A stretch of 64,000 bases of DNA from Rhopalosiphum padi (GCF_020882245.1 NC_083597.1:75990152-76054151); one strand, 5' to 3'. Positions 27,801 to 42,431 are shown, counted from the stretch's first letter. The notes: a model not told the origin generated them from the sequence alone. Numbers and translations are program-made.

Positions 27801-30779
27801 ATTTAGTGCAGAATGCTATTTTTGTTGAAAAGGATTTGAGTTGTGAGTTTATTTTATTGAATTTGTATCTTAAAATAGAGTTATAATAGAATAAATAGAG
27901 ATCTCTGTATTGAGGAGACAGTTTTAGTTATACATAGTTAAATTTTATATGTTTATATATTCGTATAAAAATGATCAATAAAATAATTAGTATAGTTATA
28001 ACTTGAATATTTAATAATTATACTCATATAGTCATAAAGCACGTCATTATTGATATAATGTGTACTTAATGTACTACAGTATAGATTAATAAAAAACCAT
28101 ACATACGGCTTCTAAAATCCATCTGATATATATTTGAATGAATTGTTTAGAAAGAGTTAATTATCATAAAAGTGAAATATTATTGAAATATATTTATCGT
28201 TTTTTTTTAATTCGTCGTATCACTAATAATTACACGTATTCAATGTAATTATTATTTCTAAAAATAATTTTATTTAAATAATGGATTATGTTTCATAAAA
28301 TTTTATTGAAACTTTAAACCATATATATTGTTAATGATTTTATTAAAGTTTTAGAAATCAAGTAACTATGAATATAGGTACTTTAAATGTTACACTATAC
28401 TTGTTATTAAGTATAAATTCATAAATTATTTTTTCCTTCTCCTTAAAAAAGCGAATGTATTAACGATGAAAATGATGATAGTATTCAATATTATTAATAT
28501 TCTAGTAATAATTTTTAATAAAAGTTCAGAATTTAATTTTAAAATATTAAGATTGATGTTTAAATAAATTTGTTTTTAATTTCTTAAATACAATATTTTA
28601 AATGATAAAATCATAATTTTAAAAACACATTTAACTATGTAAGACATTTTTTTTTATTTTATAAAAAAATGTGATACATAACAAAATAATTAATTAAGTA
28701 TTTCTAATCAAAAATAAAATGTTATTTCGTTGTACAATGCTTTATATAATGCTTACAAACTTAAAAGAATTTCCACGATTTTGATGTTTTACATTAACTT
28801 AGTAATTTAACCACACTGAGTATTTAAAATATTTGACAGGCTGTGGTCTCTGAGAAGTTCAGTTTAAGCAACTAAATATATTAAAATACCTAAGGAGGTG
28901 GAAGAATTCTTTTGCATATTCATCAACTACACTTATTCAAAATCTTACACAGTTATACAATTTAAATAATTTTCAAATTAAATTCTAATGTTTCGTAATA
29001 ATTTTAAAAAGTTAAAATTATAGTTTGAAATTGTTTTTACTTATTTTAATTTTTTTGCTATGATAACTACATATTTTTAGGATTAAGCTTTATTTTTACT
29101 TAATATTAATGGCAGGAACATAAAATATATAATAATATGTGTTATTTAATCACAATAGAACACGTGCAAACTACAAATACACTAAAATCAGTTGAGTTCA
29201 GTTGGAGAATTCCCATAATAACCAAAATATATAACGACGTTCAATTTTCACCTAAGTTATAAACTGATTATTTCAACCTTCGAATGCATTGTTTGTGATG
29301 TATAACAAACGCCAGATTTCGTTAAAGCAAACACATTTCACAAAGAAGGCAAAGAATTCCGATTAAATATGTTTTTGGCCCGCTCCTTGTGTGATTCAAT
29401 ATAATAATAATAATAAAAATCAAGAAAATTGGCCTGAAAACTGGCTCTAGCGTAATGCATCAACTTACGATCATAAATTTAAGCTACTAAATAATCTAAG
29501 AACAATAAGCCACGCGGATTTTTGTTAAAATTTAATTTTAGAAATTCTATATTTTCGTATTTTTGCTAGCAATGCACAATATTAAATTTAATATTTCATA
29601 TTATTTTCAATTTGTTATCTAATACCCTATATTATTTGATATTTTCAATTTAAATCACACGGTACAAAATATTAAATGTGATTCCCGTAACAAATAATAA
29701 TATTATATAAGATATCATTGAAGAAGGTAAACACCATAGTAGTGCATAAAATATTTAAGTATATAACATAATGGAAATGGCGTTGTATATCATAGTAATA
29801 ATAAGTTAGATATACCTAAACCACCAATATAATAAAATATTCAATTATATTATATATCGCATAATGTAATAGTTATCTATAAAATTATAGAACTTTAGTT
29901 ATTAACTATAATCTTTAGTCTTTTAGGAAAGTTTCGCGTTCATAATAATACCTCTGTTCAACTTACAAAAGTTGTATAATTACTACTTATATAACTATAT
30001 AAGCAGCTTGTCCTGTGTGGCTGTTTGTATTCTTGAATGTTTTATTCGTATATTTTATTCGGATCAGACTTCAAACCGTAATAAATTGTTTAAAGGTTAT
30101 TGTTATTAAGAATTTGATACCAAACATTTTGAATTAAATAATTTTTATTCAAGATTTTCTTGAGCAATTATTATTTTAGAATTATTTAGAGGAACAAAAT
30201 CAAAAACTTCGGAAATTTGTACAATAGTACAATAGTAGATTTAGAAACAAGTTTTCAAGTCCAAAACGAGTGTTTGTATAATGTATATTAAATGGGATTC
30301 GAATACTACTACACACACTTTTGATATACTAGTCATAACATAGTTTTAAAGGGAAATATGTAATCTAAAACCATATTAAACAGCCTAAAAAAATAATTTA
30401 AGTAAAATATTAAATTTCTTTAACTTCAACTCTTAGCGCAGATATTATTACTAAGCAATATTGATCGAAACATTTAACCCTAAAGTTATATGTCATGTTT
30501 TTTCGTAAATTTTGTACCATAATGATAGTGGTAAAATTATGTTATTTATTATTATCACTTTATATTAAAATTGTACAACCGATTTTGTGGTGGTAGTATT
30601 TTTTATTAGAAATTTTCATTTATAATTAAAAAAAAAAAAAAAAATTCCATGATTAAAATTAGTTTACTGAGTACAGATATCATATAATAATATTACAAGG
30701 AACTATATTTTTTTTCTTCACTATATTATAATTCTCGCAGCGGTCTTTTATAATTATTATACTTATTTTTTAATCGGAC
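24827..30779. other. AT-rich sequence with one repeat copy
   Basis: Contains repeat family A copy 2. After it, one + strand frame (about 26571-26750) is nearly open apart from one TAG, but it shows no recognised motif. Possibly more transposon debris. Nothing else supported. Confidence 0.5.
26368..26505 (+). repeat. Interspersed repeat family A, copy 2
   Basis: It shares the block order of the copy at 1211-1352 in opposite orientation: ataggctgac, agaccgtccccactcagaat, ccattgaatttaaatttaac, acagtgacccacccctgaca, then gaggtacttacttg. This is the better conserved of the copies. Confidence 0.8.
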
Positions 30780-31445
30780 TCGTATCCTTTTGATTCAATG
30801 GTATTCGCTGTGAACCGTCTCTTATAAACGTATAACTTGCTCGTATTGAAAGCTAACGATATTTGTTTTTATTCAACAAATAACATCAAGGGGGACTTTT
30901 CTTGCTGTTTCAGGACATACACAAGTTTACGTACCTATATAGTTACTTTGTTTTCTTTCTATTATATTTTTGTTCACGCAACCACACGATTTTCTGGTAG
31001 TTTTTGGTCCATCGTATTATTTAGTGAAGGCGTGACCATACACGAGTGCATGGCATACCTACGTCATGACACACACCGGCATTCTGGTAATTAGACGCAA
31101 ATTAAACACATCGGGATTTCAATTTATTTCATTTTCATTTTGATCTCACACGTGGTTTTCAATTGCCGCCTTGCTAAAGTCGGTTTATGTCGGGTGCCTA
31201 CCGCGTCCCGGTTCACAAGACGTGTTCACAATAGGTTTACAGTGTACCTACCTGTATGTGACTATTGAGTCACATCATCGCGTCGCCCCGTTAGTTAATT
31301 CGTTTGAGAACGTTAGTACAAATTTGAATTTACACTCCCGCATTTTACATATTTACCGAATTATCTCTCGAGTGGGTTTTTCGCGTGAAATATTATTCGC
31401 ACTACGGTGACGGCGGCGACGATGTGCGGGCGGTCTCGTGTTTGG
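30780..31445. promoter_or_regulatory. CpG-enriched island, possible promoter or first exon
   Basis: Elevated CpG from about 31070, with cgcgtcccgg, catcgcgtcgccccg and ggtgacggcggcgacgatg. The + strand frames of 85 and 79 codons (30837-31094, 31171-31410) have no recognisable features. At the right edge an ATG at 31422 in fair context reads MCGRSRVW into a possible donor at 31445 (GTAATA). That could be a short first coding exon, but no matching downstream exon was identified. Confidence 0.3.
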
Positions 31446-31885
31446 TAATACAACAATAATAATAATACAACCTCTGTCTAAAATTATAAACCATCGAAAT
31501 GTGCAGAATTTATTTCCTAGTGAATTCTGTAATAATTATTGTGCCTACAAAAAAATCAGTCAGTTCATCTGGAGAGCTATTGTTATTACATATTATTTAT
31601 GTTCGTTATAAAATATAAATATCACATTTGTGTATAATACGTTCTTAATGTCACAGTCGTATATTATAAATATACCATCACTGCTACAGTTTTATAGTAA
31701 TATTTTATAATATTGTATTCGCTTAAATTATCGTATTTTTGTTTAAAATTTAAACTAATGAGTTTATCGTAATAAGTTATTATTTAAATTGTCTTTAATA
31801 TTTTTTGTTGAATTTTTGTTTTAAATATATTCTGGGAAATTCCAAAATGTATTTCTCTCTAAAGTACTATTTTAACTTTAACATA

Positions 31886-31915
31886 CAGTAGGGGTGGCCA
31901 ACTTTCGGTTCTAAT
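31886..31915. repeat. Possible orphan hAT terminal inverted repeat
   Basis: CAGTAGGGGTGGCCAACTTT resembles hAT termini of the CAGxGGTGGCCAAC type. No matching inverted end was found nearby, and no target-site duplication could be confirmed. Confidence 0.3.
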
Positions 31916-34900
31916 AATTATTTGACATGTATTCAAGATAAGTAGAACTTAAATGAACGTACTTTGGTAAAGTATTATCGTTTAATGGTGTTCATTAAAA
32001 TAAAACAATTGAGGTAAATACATATTTTAGACTTAGCACTAGGCAAAAATAGATTCATATATAAAATTTTTATTTGGTTTATTGATTTATTCAGTGTCGC
32101 GTTTTTATAATAACTTAGCTGCTTATAAATAAAAATAAGATTACTTATCAAATTATGCATTATGTAAGTGGTGTATGTTGGAGCATGTTGACTAATTTAA
32201 TGTGTTAAAACTATATATTTTTCTATATGTATTGTGTTTTTTTAGCTGATTTCTAAACGAATGGCACGGACTAATGTAGGTCATGATGTTGTGTTTTATT
32301 TGAAAACTAAAAATAATAAATGATAGACGTGATGCCAAATATTTCATCTGAGATAAATTGACTATACCTACATGCTTATATATGGTGCGGACACTTTCGT
32401 TTTTGGATGATTGAACTCAAATACATTATAAATGAATATGTCCGATTATGGAAATAAAGGACATACTAATCATATGTTCAATTTTAATTTTAAATACAAT
32501 TTGTGTAACGTTACTGGTTTAATTCCAATACTCGTGTATTATTTGAATTATATATTGAACGGATATACGGGATGTTAGTTATTATTGTCAAAATATTTCC
32601 GTGTTTTTAATAAAATAAATGAAAACAATTTCAGTACTAGTTTTTTATTTCTCAACAAATAACAAAGGTTAAAATAATATATACCAAAGATATGGTTAAT
32701 ACTTGACTGTTTGTGAAATATCGTCAAGTAATTTTCAACCTCATAAACTTACTATATAAAAGCGGACGTTTTGTTTTTTATTTTTTGATACAATAAACTC
32801 AAATCATTGTTTGAATCTAACCACATTTATTAGTGTCTTAAACAAATTCGGGATCACTTTCAGTTTTCTATTTATGTTATTATATTTGATCAATGATTGA
32901 ATTCAAACATTATGCTATTATTATATAAATTTAAAAAAATATGCAAAATAATAAAAATTTAATTTTTCTTTTACCAATTTCGTCATAGTACAATATTACG
33001 AAAATGATAATTATACAAAAGTCAATAATTTTGATCTTAGGGGTTTTTTTTTTAAATATAAAATACATTTAATAAAAACCAACCTAACATAACCCATATT
33101 CGATAAAATAATATTACAATATCAGACATCAATAAATGCTTATATTATTATTTAATTGTATAGATATTGTTCTAGATTAATCGTAATAATAATTATAGTA
33201 ATTTAGATTCGATTATTCTAGTGCTTTGATATGACATTCTTTAACTAGTTTAACTAGGTAGTTACATTGAACAATTTAATTTATATAAGCTGATTTTTTT
33301 AAGTAATATAATTAACTATTTTGAATAGGATTTATCTTGAAGAGAGAGAGAGAAACTTATAATAGTATATGTATAAACAGAGTATTTATAACAGGATTAG
33401 CCTGGTTTTGGTGGACGGTCATTTATAGTGGAGGAATGTAGGATTATAGTTTCTTTGACTGTTAGTAGGTATATAGCGCTATGCCACCATGAAAGTCATT
33501 GTAAATTGATTCGTTTGAGGCATATTAAGAAACTTTGGGGATTATAGGCATAGATTTTTGGATTGAAAAGTTTAGGGTTTTATTTGAATTGGTGATTTAG
33601 ATAGTATTTGATAATATTGCTTTTTGTATTTCCGATTTAGTAAAAATGAAAAAAAAAATAGTAAAATCGAATTATATAATTTGATACGCCAAAGCCATTG
33701 TAATTTTACATGTATTATACGAATTAGGTAAATTATGTGTAGAGGAAATAATGTTAACTAAGAAAAGTAATGTTACGCGTTCTACTTACATGCGGTGGTT
33801 CGACAGGAGAATAAAAGATGAATTATGTGTTAATAAAATGTTTATATTTATTTCATTAATAGGAATTTATTTATTTTAAAAATATACTAATATTCTATAC
33901 AATATAAAATGATCAATGATCTAATATTTGACATTATCACTCATTAATAATCAAAACTATTCTTGTACTTTTTCTACATGTAACATACTATAATATACTT
34001 GGTATTTGTAATTAATATATTTTTTTTAATGTTAACTAATAAATATATTTTAATCATAAGCCATCACATTAAAAATAATACAAAATTATTGTTTTAGCTT
34101 AGTATATTGATACTATATGTAGTGTATGTATGCATTTATCTATGTATCACGTATGTATATATGAACTTATATAATATTAAACCATGATTTATTAAATCAA
34201 ATTCGTGTTATATAATGCTATACTGAACAAAATAATATTTTAGATTCTTTATGGACCATTAAATCAATTGAAATAAAACACTGATGCACGCTGTTTTTAT
34301 TTTCAAATATTTTTTGATACCACGCTAATGTTCTCTTCTAATGATACTAAATATACTAAACTATTAAAATTAATTTATTGGAAATTAAAACGTATCAAAT
34401 ACTTTAATTGTGACAATGCTATAAAATCTTTGTAATTATTTTAACATTCAGTAGTAATAATAATAATGTCTATAGTCTGGATTGAATTCTCTATAAAATC
34501 TAAACAATTGCACTTATAATTAATGACAAATATAGGTAAGTAGGTACTTTACAAATGATTTTGATTGTTTTTGTTACAAATATACAATATGTAGAATAAT
34601 TCAATACTTAAATTCTCAAAAAAAATTTAATATTGAATAAATAGTTTTTTTTTTTAATATATCTATATATTTTTATCTTTTTATTTTTTTATTATTTAAA
34701 TGTTTTGGTTGTCCATGAGAAAAAAATTAAATGTCAAGTATTTATAAGTTTTGTTCTTGAATGTACAACACTAATTTTGTTTTTTGATAGTATTTTACTT
34801 TTGATCAACTAAAAATAATGCATTGTACAATGTACATGCAACCCGTTACTAAAATAATAAAAATTATCAAATCATTATATCGATATTTATTTCACATTAT

Positions 34901-36643
34901 CATTTTACATAGAGGAAGATAATTTTTACTTTACGTGAATTCATATACGTAATAATAATTATTATTCAATATTAATTTTTACGCAGATCCCTTTGCGTAT
35001 ACTATGTAGCTTTGATTTTAATTATTATTAAACTGAAGCATTTTGTATTGACCTATGTTCTAAAAACATAAAAAGTGTTGTTACCTTGTTTGAAAAAAAG
35101 GTATTCACTTTTTAAAATATTTTTTTATTATACGACTTTTATAAATTACATTAATTTTAAAATACATGTCAGTATTAGAATATTTCTGAAATAAATAAAA
35201 AAGATATAAAAAAACTAGTAAACAAAAATAGTAGGTACATATTTGTATACATAGTTTTCCAATATCAAACTCAATAAAGAAATTCAAGTACACATGCTAT
35301 ATACAGAAACAATAAATAGTTAGTAGTTACTATAAGTAGTTATTAGTTAGTATAAAATAGTTTTATTCAGTGTATACAAATTCTTATAATAGTTAAACAA
35401 TTATATTTTTATAAAAATATTGTAGTATCAATGAAAAATACATTCATTTTTACGCCATAATTTAAAAACATAAATATTTAAAACAATATATCAGATTAAG
35501 CTTTATATTATTATTTTTTTAAAAGAAAACGTTTTTACATGTCTTATTTTTTACATTCGGTTTGATTAATATATTACTAAGATATTTAATTCCTTTAGAG
35601 TACAAGACTATTTAAGTAAACTCCTGTAATCTTTCGAGTTCAAAAATAAAAAGTCTTATTATTTCCACTACCTATAATTTTAAATTCAAAGCCTCTTGAA
35701 TTTATTTTGTATTCCGATATAACATCATTGCGGCAATTTCAAGAGTTATCTGTGTAATGAATGTTTTATCAGAGAACATCTTCAGACAAACTAATACGCA
35801 TTATTCTATTTAAATACAATACACCATACCATCGTATTCTAGAAGCTAGCTCTCCATTGTGATTTGTAAAACGTATTTTGTATTATTCATAGAAATACGC
35901 ACGATCTATTTATAAAAGAGGTATAATGCATAAATACACAATATATTATAACAATAAGTAGTGCATATATATTTACAAGTTGTAACTTATAATTGACTGA
36001 AATGTTGTAATATATAGATAAGTAGCATTGTAGTTTTTGTAATCAAAATTAAGTATTCAATAATAATTTTAACTAGTTTACAATTTAAATTCTAAATAAT
36101 TTTAAATTTCCTTATGCCACACTTCTGTAGTTTTCTTCAAATGACTCTTAGTGATATTTGATAATTTTATTATCCCGATTGCGTCTCAAACTATAATCCT
36201 GTGATTTTGAAAAAAAATATATCAAAATACTATATAAAATGTATATTTATTACCATGAAGTTTAAAAAAATCGATAAACATTAAAATTAACGATGATTGA
36301 ATTAGTCACTATCACTATAACTGCTAAAATAATCCTGAAATATTGTCTTTTGTTTTATTTAAAATTACAACACTAATTCAAAGACTGTAGCAGCAATATA
36401 AAAATATATAAAATATCTATATCAGAAAGTAGGAAACACTCCAGGGCTTGTGGTCGGCCAGGATTACCATATTGCATTGTTTTCAGAGTTAAACTTTTGA
36501 AAACCTTTGCATTTAAAAGAGCAGAATAATCTTTTTGTCTTTTTCTTTCGTTTAGTTTTAATTTTTTTTCTTTTAATGCAAATTTGTTATAAAAAAACAG
36601 TTTTGTTGGCCCGTAAACATATTAGATACCTACTGGGTGTTTC

Positions 36644-36683
36644 TTTTATATTTATATATTATTTTTTATATTTATATATTATT
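36644..36683. repeat. 20-bp AT-only tandem duplication
   Basis: Units at 36644-36663 and 36664-36683 are identical. It explains the repetitive hydrophobic translation read through this position. Confidence 0.9.
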
Positions 36684-37506
36684 TTTTTTATTTTATGCAT
36701 TATTGTTTTTATATTAGGTATAATATCCGTATAAAACAAGTATTATAATAGTATATATGCTTTTAATGTGCACATAAAACAAAAACAAACTCAATTTAAA
36801 TTTATTTATGGGAATTGAATTGGGATTGTATTGCCCAATACAATTGGACACCAACGCTATTTATTTTGTGACTAGGAATATTATGATATCATATTGATAT
36901 ATTATTATATTAACTCGATATTCACAAAAATTTTAGACCACAGAATATTCTGTCTGAGTATATTTTATCGTATGCAAAGTCCTTTAAAACTGTTATAGTT
37001 TACGATATTGTATGTACATTTAAGAAAAGTTTAAAACAATTATATAAACGTAATTATTAGGAATCATGTTCCCTATCTTATCTTTTATACAATATTTATT
37101 CATGTAAAATGTAAATAAATATAAAAATAGTTTGATTCTGTAATTTATCTAAACTACTGATTACGGTAAATTATTAATGAGTTGAAGAATAATAATAGTA
37201 CTGTCGCATATTGTATGACATTTTATAGAATGTACGAAAACCATTAAATATTCGTTGTAATAAATAGGTATTAGTACCTACGTATTAAAAACTACAGTCC
37301 TTCAATAATAAAAAGATTGATTACACAATATGTCTTTAAATTTATATAAAAATAAAAAACAAAAAAATTCGTAGTTGTATTTTGTGATTAATTATAATCC
37401 TAGATGAAATAACTATAGATGAGTACGATGGTAAAAGTATAGGAAGTATATTATGTGATATAAATTAATAGAAGTAAATATTTTTAGTTGTTTCAAACTT
37501 TCACAG

Positions 37507-37579
37507 TACAGTTTTATTTGTATCAAAACGTATGGAGTTTGGAGACCTAAAAATCGAAAGTTAAACGAACGCATTATTG
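37507..37579 (+). other. Weak candidate small exon
   Basis: A good acceptor (ttgtttcaaactttcacag) is followed by an open frame reading YSFICIKTYGVWRPKNRKLN then ERIIG, into TTG|GTAAGA. GVWRP-like strings occur near the N-termini of insect odorant receptors, but a single short match is weak. No neighbouring exon was found. Confidence 0.2.
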
Positions 37580-37587
37580 GTAAGAAT

Positions 37588-37617
37588 ATAATAATAATAA
37601 TAATAATAACAATAATA
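37588..37617. repeat. (AAT)n microsatellite
   Basis: About nine AAT units with one AAC variant, immediately downstream of the candidate exon at 37507-37579. Confidence 0.85.
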
Positions 37618-40600
37618 ATTTTAATAACCTAAATTCTTTTAATGTCGGCGTAGTATAATAATATCTAGCAAAAGAGAAGTACCTATTTACTAATAAATAT
37701 TATGTGGGCGCATTGTAGGTTGTTATTATTAATCTATAAAAAAAAAGCAAAGGAACAATAATAATATGTAATACCTACCTCTGTAGATTAATGAATATAA
37801 TTAAGATATTTTCATGTTTCGGGCTATTAATTTGGTTAGAACATTAAAATAAATTATTTTTTCAACAATAAAGTTTTGTTTATGAATTATTATACTACAT
37901 TATTCGAATCACTGCATGGTTTTTGAATAGAACGCCCGTCAAAAATTATTAATTCCATCAGACAACGCTAGCTATATCGTGTATATTATATACTTATTAT
38001 CAAAAAGAAATTATTTTTGCTGCGGATCGTTTACTCGAAAATTCCTAAAAGACGTCTTAAATCGTTCGTTATGACAATATCCGGTGATGTGTTGAGGTCA
38101 ACTGTAAAATAACAGGTTAAATCTTAATCATAGGCTATCCTCCGGTAGCCCGCGGGTGATCAATGCACATAGCCTATTAATGTATATTATCAATCAAATA
38201 CTGAATTCCGTTAAAATTGAATAGCTGCAGACGTTACATTATTTATTGTAGATGTTTAAAATGAAACAAAGATAATAATTAGATAGCAATTTTATACCAG
38301 GTACTCTGGTACCACGTTTATGTAACTCGGTAATTTGAATTTAGTAGAGTAATGAAAAAAGAAAAGAGCATTCTCTACACGGACCATTACGGTAGAATTT
38401 CGTTTATTTAAAAATAAACAATTGCCTGTGGTTTACATCTTAAATATATGCTTATCACATAAATATTTATATGGTCACTTACATATCTATTTACGAACCT
38501 CTAAGTTTTTTGTTATTTTTTTTTTTTTTTTGCGTGTGTGGTTAAAAAGGAGTGTAAGTGTGGGAGAGGTGCGTGGGATGCATAACAGTATGGATTTCGC
38601 GCTTAACGCGTTCTATTGCGGAAGTGAATTTATATTATTCAGACATTGTAACCAGTTAATTCCGATTTCGTTAATTATAAAAAAGAAACAGACCGAGAAT
38701 TTTAGTTAATGATAATATTTTAAGTAAGACTATAGTGTACACGAGTTAAAAATAATTTTTGAATATAATTAACTTTAATTTTTTTGTTTTTTTTGATTTT
38801 ATCATAATATTCAAAACTAGGCCATGCTGACATGATATTACGCTGACTTTCATTTTTTTTTTTATTAAATGCGAGTTTTCATTATTTAATATAGGTATAT
38901 CAAATAGAGAACAAATGTGAGTTATAGAACCAACTAGGCATAAATAAATTAATTATTGAAATATATTATATTACAATATAATTAAACAAAGAAAAAATAA
39001 TGTAATTTCAAATTATTTTCAAATTATATATATTTTTTATATTCCAACTAAATATCCTATAATTTTCAATTAATAACTGTCCTATATACAATTTATATGC
39101 TCCAATAAAGTACTTACTAATCAATAAAATTGCAATTATATTCAAGTATGTCCTTGACTCTTCATACAGTACACGATAATGATGGATTGATGAATCGTAA
39201 TACTATATAATTATAAAACTAAAATATAAATCGCGTATTCGTGTAGATTAAATTCTGATTAACAATTGTGGTAGTAGATTATTTATTTTGGTAAATAAAT
39301 ATGATAAAAGTTTATTAAATTACGATTCTTCAATTTGTCATTCTACTTACGATTAGAATACGACGTGATGTGTAAAGATAAAATTAAAATTATTGTGATC
39401 ACTGATTATATAATATGTAAGACAGAATACAAAATATATGCTTATATTATATTATGTTATTTATATTTGTCGAGCACAGATTACGACCATAAAGATTTAA
39501 TTTAGATTTATAAAACGCATATGCATACTAAATAAACGATGTACCTACTTCAAATATAATACAAAGTAATATTTATGTGCATATAATGTATATATTATGT
39601 AATATAATAAGTATGAGATTTAGAATGAAATTAAAAAAACAAAAATCAATTTTTCATTTTACACGATTTGATTATGGTATCGTGGAATAATATTGTGATA
39701 CATAATAAAAAGTAAGGAATTTAATCTTAAACTATTGTATTATATCAATATAATATTCACTCATAAACACATTATAATTAAAATATTATTTTTGTATTTA
39801 TTTTGAAAAAAAATTTAAATTTTAAATATTTGTATGCATTTTAAAGTTTTAAACAATAATAAATGTTGTTTTCAGTAATTTACCATTTTAACATTTTTCT
39901 ATTATTATTAGTCAACCTAGTTATAATAATAAATCATTATAAAGTATCAATATTTCGATTATAATTAAAAACATAATTGACGTTGATAAATAACGATTTA
40001 TTAAATATTTAGGCATGCATATTATATTATTCTAATATAATAATGAAATATTAAAGATTGTTTTATTATAACAACTGGAGTGTGGTTCATTGATATTAAT
40101 CAAAAAATACATAGCTTATACGAAAATATGTTGCTCATAATAATCATAACCTTAAACAGTTTACACATTTATTAGGTATGGATTGTGTTCATTTTAATGC
40201 ATACTATTTTAGATATTAAAAAAAAAAAATTAAAACTAAAAATCTCTTTTGCATTATAAAAAAACATTGAGCATTTTTTGAAATTCGAGTTGATAAAAAG
40301 AAAAACTTATCACGATCCCAAAAAAATATTCTTATTTTGTGAGCGTACAGATATATTAGTTTTACAATGTTTTTGTATCTGTTATTACATTTAAGAAAGA
40401 GTATTTAATTCAATATTTAATTTTTAAGATGGTTTCTAGTAAAAAAATGATCTGATATTGTTACATTGGAAAAGAAAAAAATAGGAAAATCTCAGTATTT
40501 TTCATAATAGTTGGTTTAAACTAACAAAAAATAGCAAGAGAAACGTAATACAAATTGTTTTCAATTAATGTGAATATAGTTAATATACCTAATAACTATA

Positions 40601-42327
40601 TAAATATTATTCATGACAGACACTAAAAAATATAGTTATATTAAAAAGAAATGTGGGTGTCACTTCGCTGTTACGAACTTTTTTCACCATTGAATAAATA
40701 AGTGCGCGCCTTTATAAAAAGTGTGTTATGCATTTTTGACATTTTTAAATAATTATTATAAGAATTACGTACTATACGGAATCTTATATACTTGTATTAC
40801 GATTTCAAGATTTTTAATCGAGAAAAAAATTGGAAAATACCTATTTGAAAATGTAATATTGTTATTAATAGCTAAACATTTTGAAAATTTAATGGTGTAT
40901 TGAAAATGTTTATGTTTAAGCAATAATGGAATGTTTCAAGATTTAATTAATATATTTTGAATTATAAATATCATAAAATTGTTTGAAAAATGAAGAGGAA
41001 TCAGTTATTTTCCGTTGAAATTTATAATTCAGACTGAAAAAGTCAAACTTCCAACACTAATAAATAATTATCGCAGCTTTACTCTATATATTTTTTTAAG
41101 TAGAACACATTTTGAGAAATCTTATTTTACAAACTTACTAAATACTAGTTTTAAAATTAAAAATGAGACTATAGATATATCTGCATTGAAAAGTCTAAAA
41201 CCAAGAATTACCCTTAAAGTTGAAAATAAAGTAATGGCGATGTCATAAACGCAAAACATTTACACAAATATTATTGTAAAATTAATGTTACTCCTTTCAG
41301 AATCTACATGACGAGTACAATAATTAAGGCAATTTTAAAATAAAATAATTTTATTTATATGTATTATAGGTACTCATAAAATTATCTGGAATTTATAAGT
41401 TGGTACTATGATATTAATGATATTATAAGTTCTTAAAAAACAAAATAAATATTAATTCTTATAAAATATACCGGAATTGTAAAATATTTGGCAGGTGTTT
41501 TTTAAATGAAATAAGTGTGTACATGGATTAAACCGTTAGTTTATGTAAATATATTTGAGTATTTGACTAGATAGGTATACTTGATATACGGGGCCCCTAT
41601 AGTATTGGGTTTTATGTGGTCTACTAATTTTAAAGTATTATTTATACACTTTATACTTTTATTAAAACAAAAGCATATGTTAGGTAGGTTCACTAAGGAC
41701 GTCTGTCTGTATAGCATGTAAAAGTATGAGGACGAAATCGTTCACAAGTCGTACTGAAATTTACTCAAATCATATTCTTAGGTAAAAACTTTGGTATAGT
41801 ATGAGTTTTTTCCAGCCGATTATACTAGTCTACCTGCAGTCTAGTGATTTTTATTTTCCGTTTTTTAACAGCCATCCGTATAACAATGATCAACTACATC
41901 ACAGGGAATACACGTATACGTTAATATGAAATATTATCGTACAATTCAAGTACCTACCTACTGTATACCTATGTACAGTATGTATATATTTCAATGTGTG
42001 TTACCGGCAAACCGTCACATGAAATTATCGATTCTGCGGCCAAGTCTTCGAGCTGAAAAAAAGAATCAAGGCCGTTACCCATATCTCATACACACATGCA
42101 CACACACTGTCACACTGACGGTACAAATACATAGCGACTATATAGTAAGTCAAATTATCTAAATTGACATCATGATATCGCAGGCAACTAATATAAATAT
42201 TATATTGTGCACGATATAGGTACACGGAATCCGAAAGGGGAATACCGTCGAGGAATGCTCCAAAATTTTCGGCGGTCGAATACGCGCGTATAAAATTATT
42301 ATATTTGGGTTAAGCGGAATATACATA

Positions 42328-42350
42328 TATTATTATTATTATTATTATAT
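42328..42350. repeat. (TAT)n microsatellite
   Basis: About seven uninterrupted TAT/ATT units, immediately upstream of the CA/CG tract and about 0.6 kb before the proposed start codon. Confidence 0.9.
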
Positions 42351-42356
42351 TTACTA

Positions 42357-42431
42357 GTGTACACACACACACACACATACACTCGAGCGCGCGCGCGTGC
42401 GCACACACACACACACACATGTGTATATATG
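42357..42431. repeat. Compound (AC)n-(GC)n-(AC)n-(AT)n tract, Z-DNA prone
   Basis: A GT/AC block (42357-42382) is followed after a short break by 45 bases of strict purine-pyrimidine alternation (42387-42431): a GC-repeat core, then AC repeats, then GTGTATATAT. Long alternating GC and AC tracts are the classic Z-DNA-forming sequences. This one stands at the upstream edge of the CpG-rich promoter region. Confidence 0.9.

Larger units (their letters stand above)
31446..42327. other. AT-rich sequence upstream of the coiled-coil gene
   Basis: Holds the orphan hAT-like end at 31886, an AG-dinucleotide run near 33342-33353, the 36644 duplication and the weak exon candidate at 37507. Stretches at 40650-40720 and 41690-41900 have more complex sequence than their surroundings and may be old repeats. 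Frames up to 95 codons (38422-38709) cross poly-T and simple sequence and are not convincing. Confidence 0.5.

Noticed and set aside
38422..38709. 95-codon + strand frame
   Set aside because: It crosses a poly-T tract giving a run of Phe and does not begin at an ATG in good context. No homology was recognised.
41015..41248. 77-codon + strand frame
   Set aside because: The start is not ATG and no splice acceptor supports it. The peptide is Lys/Ile/Asn/Leu-rich with no motif, consistent with AT-rich noise.
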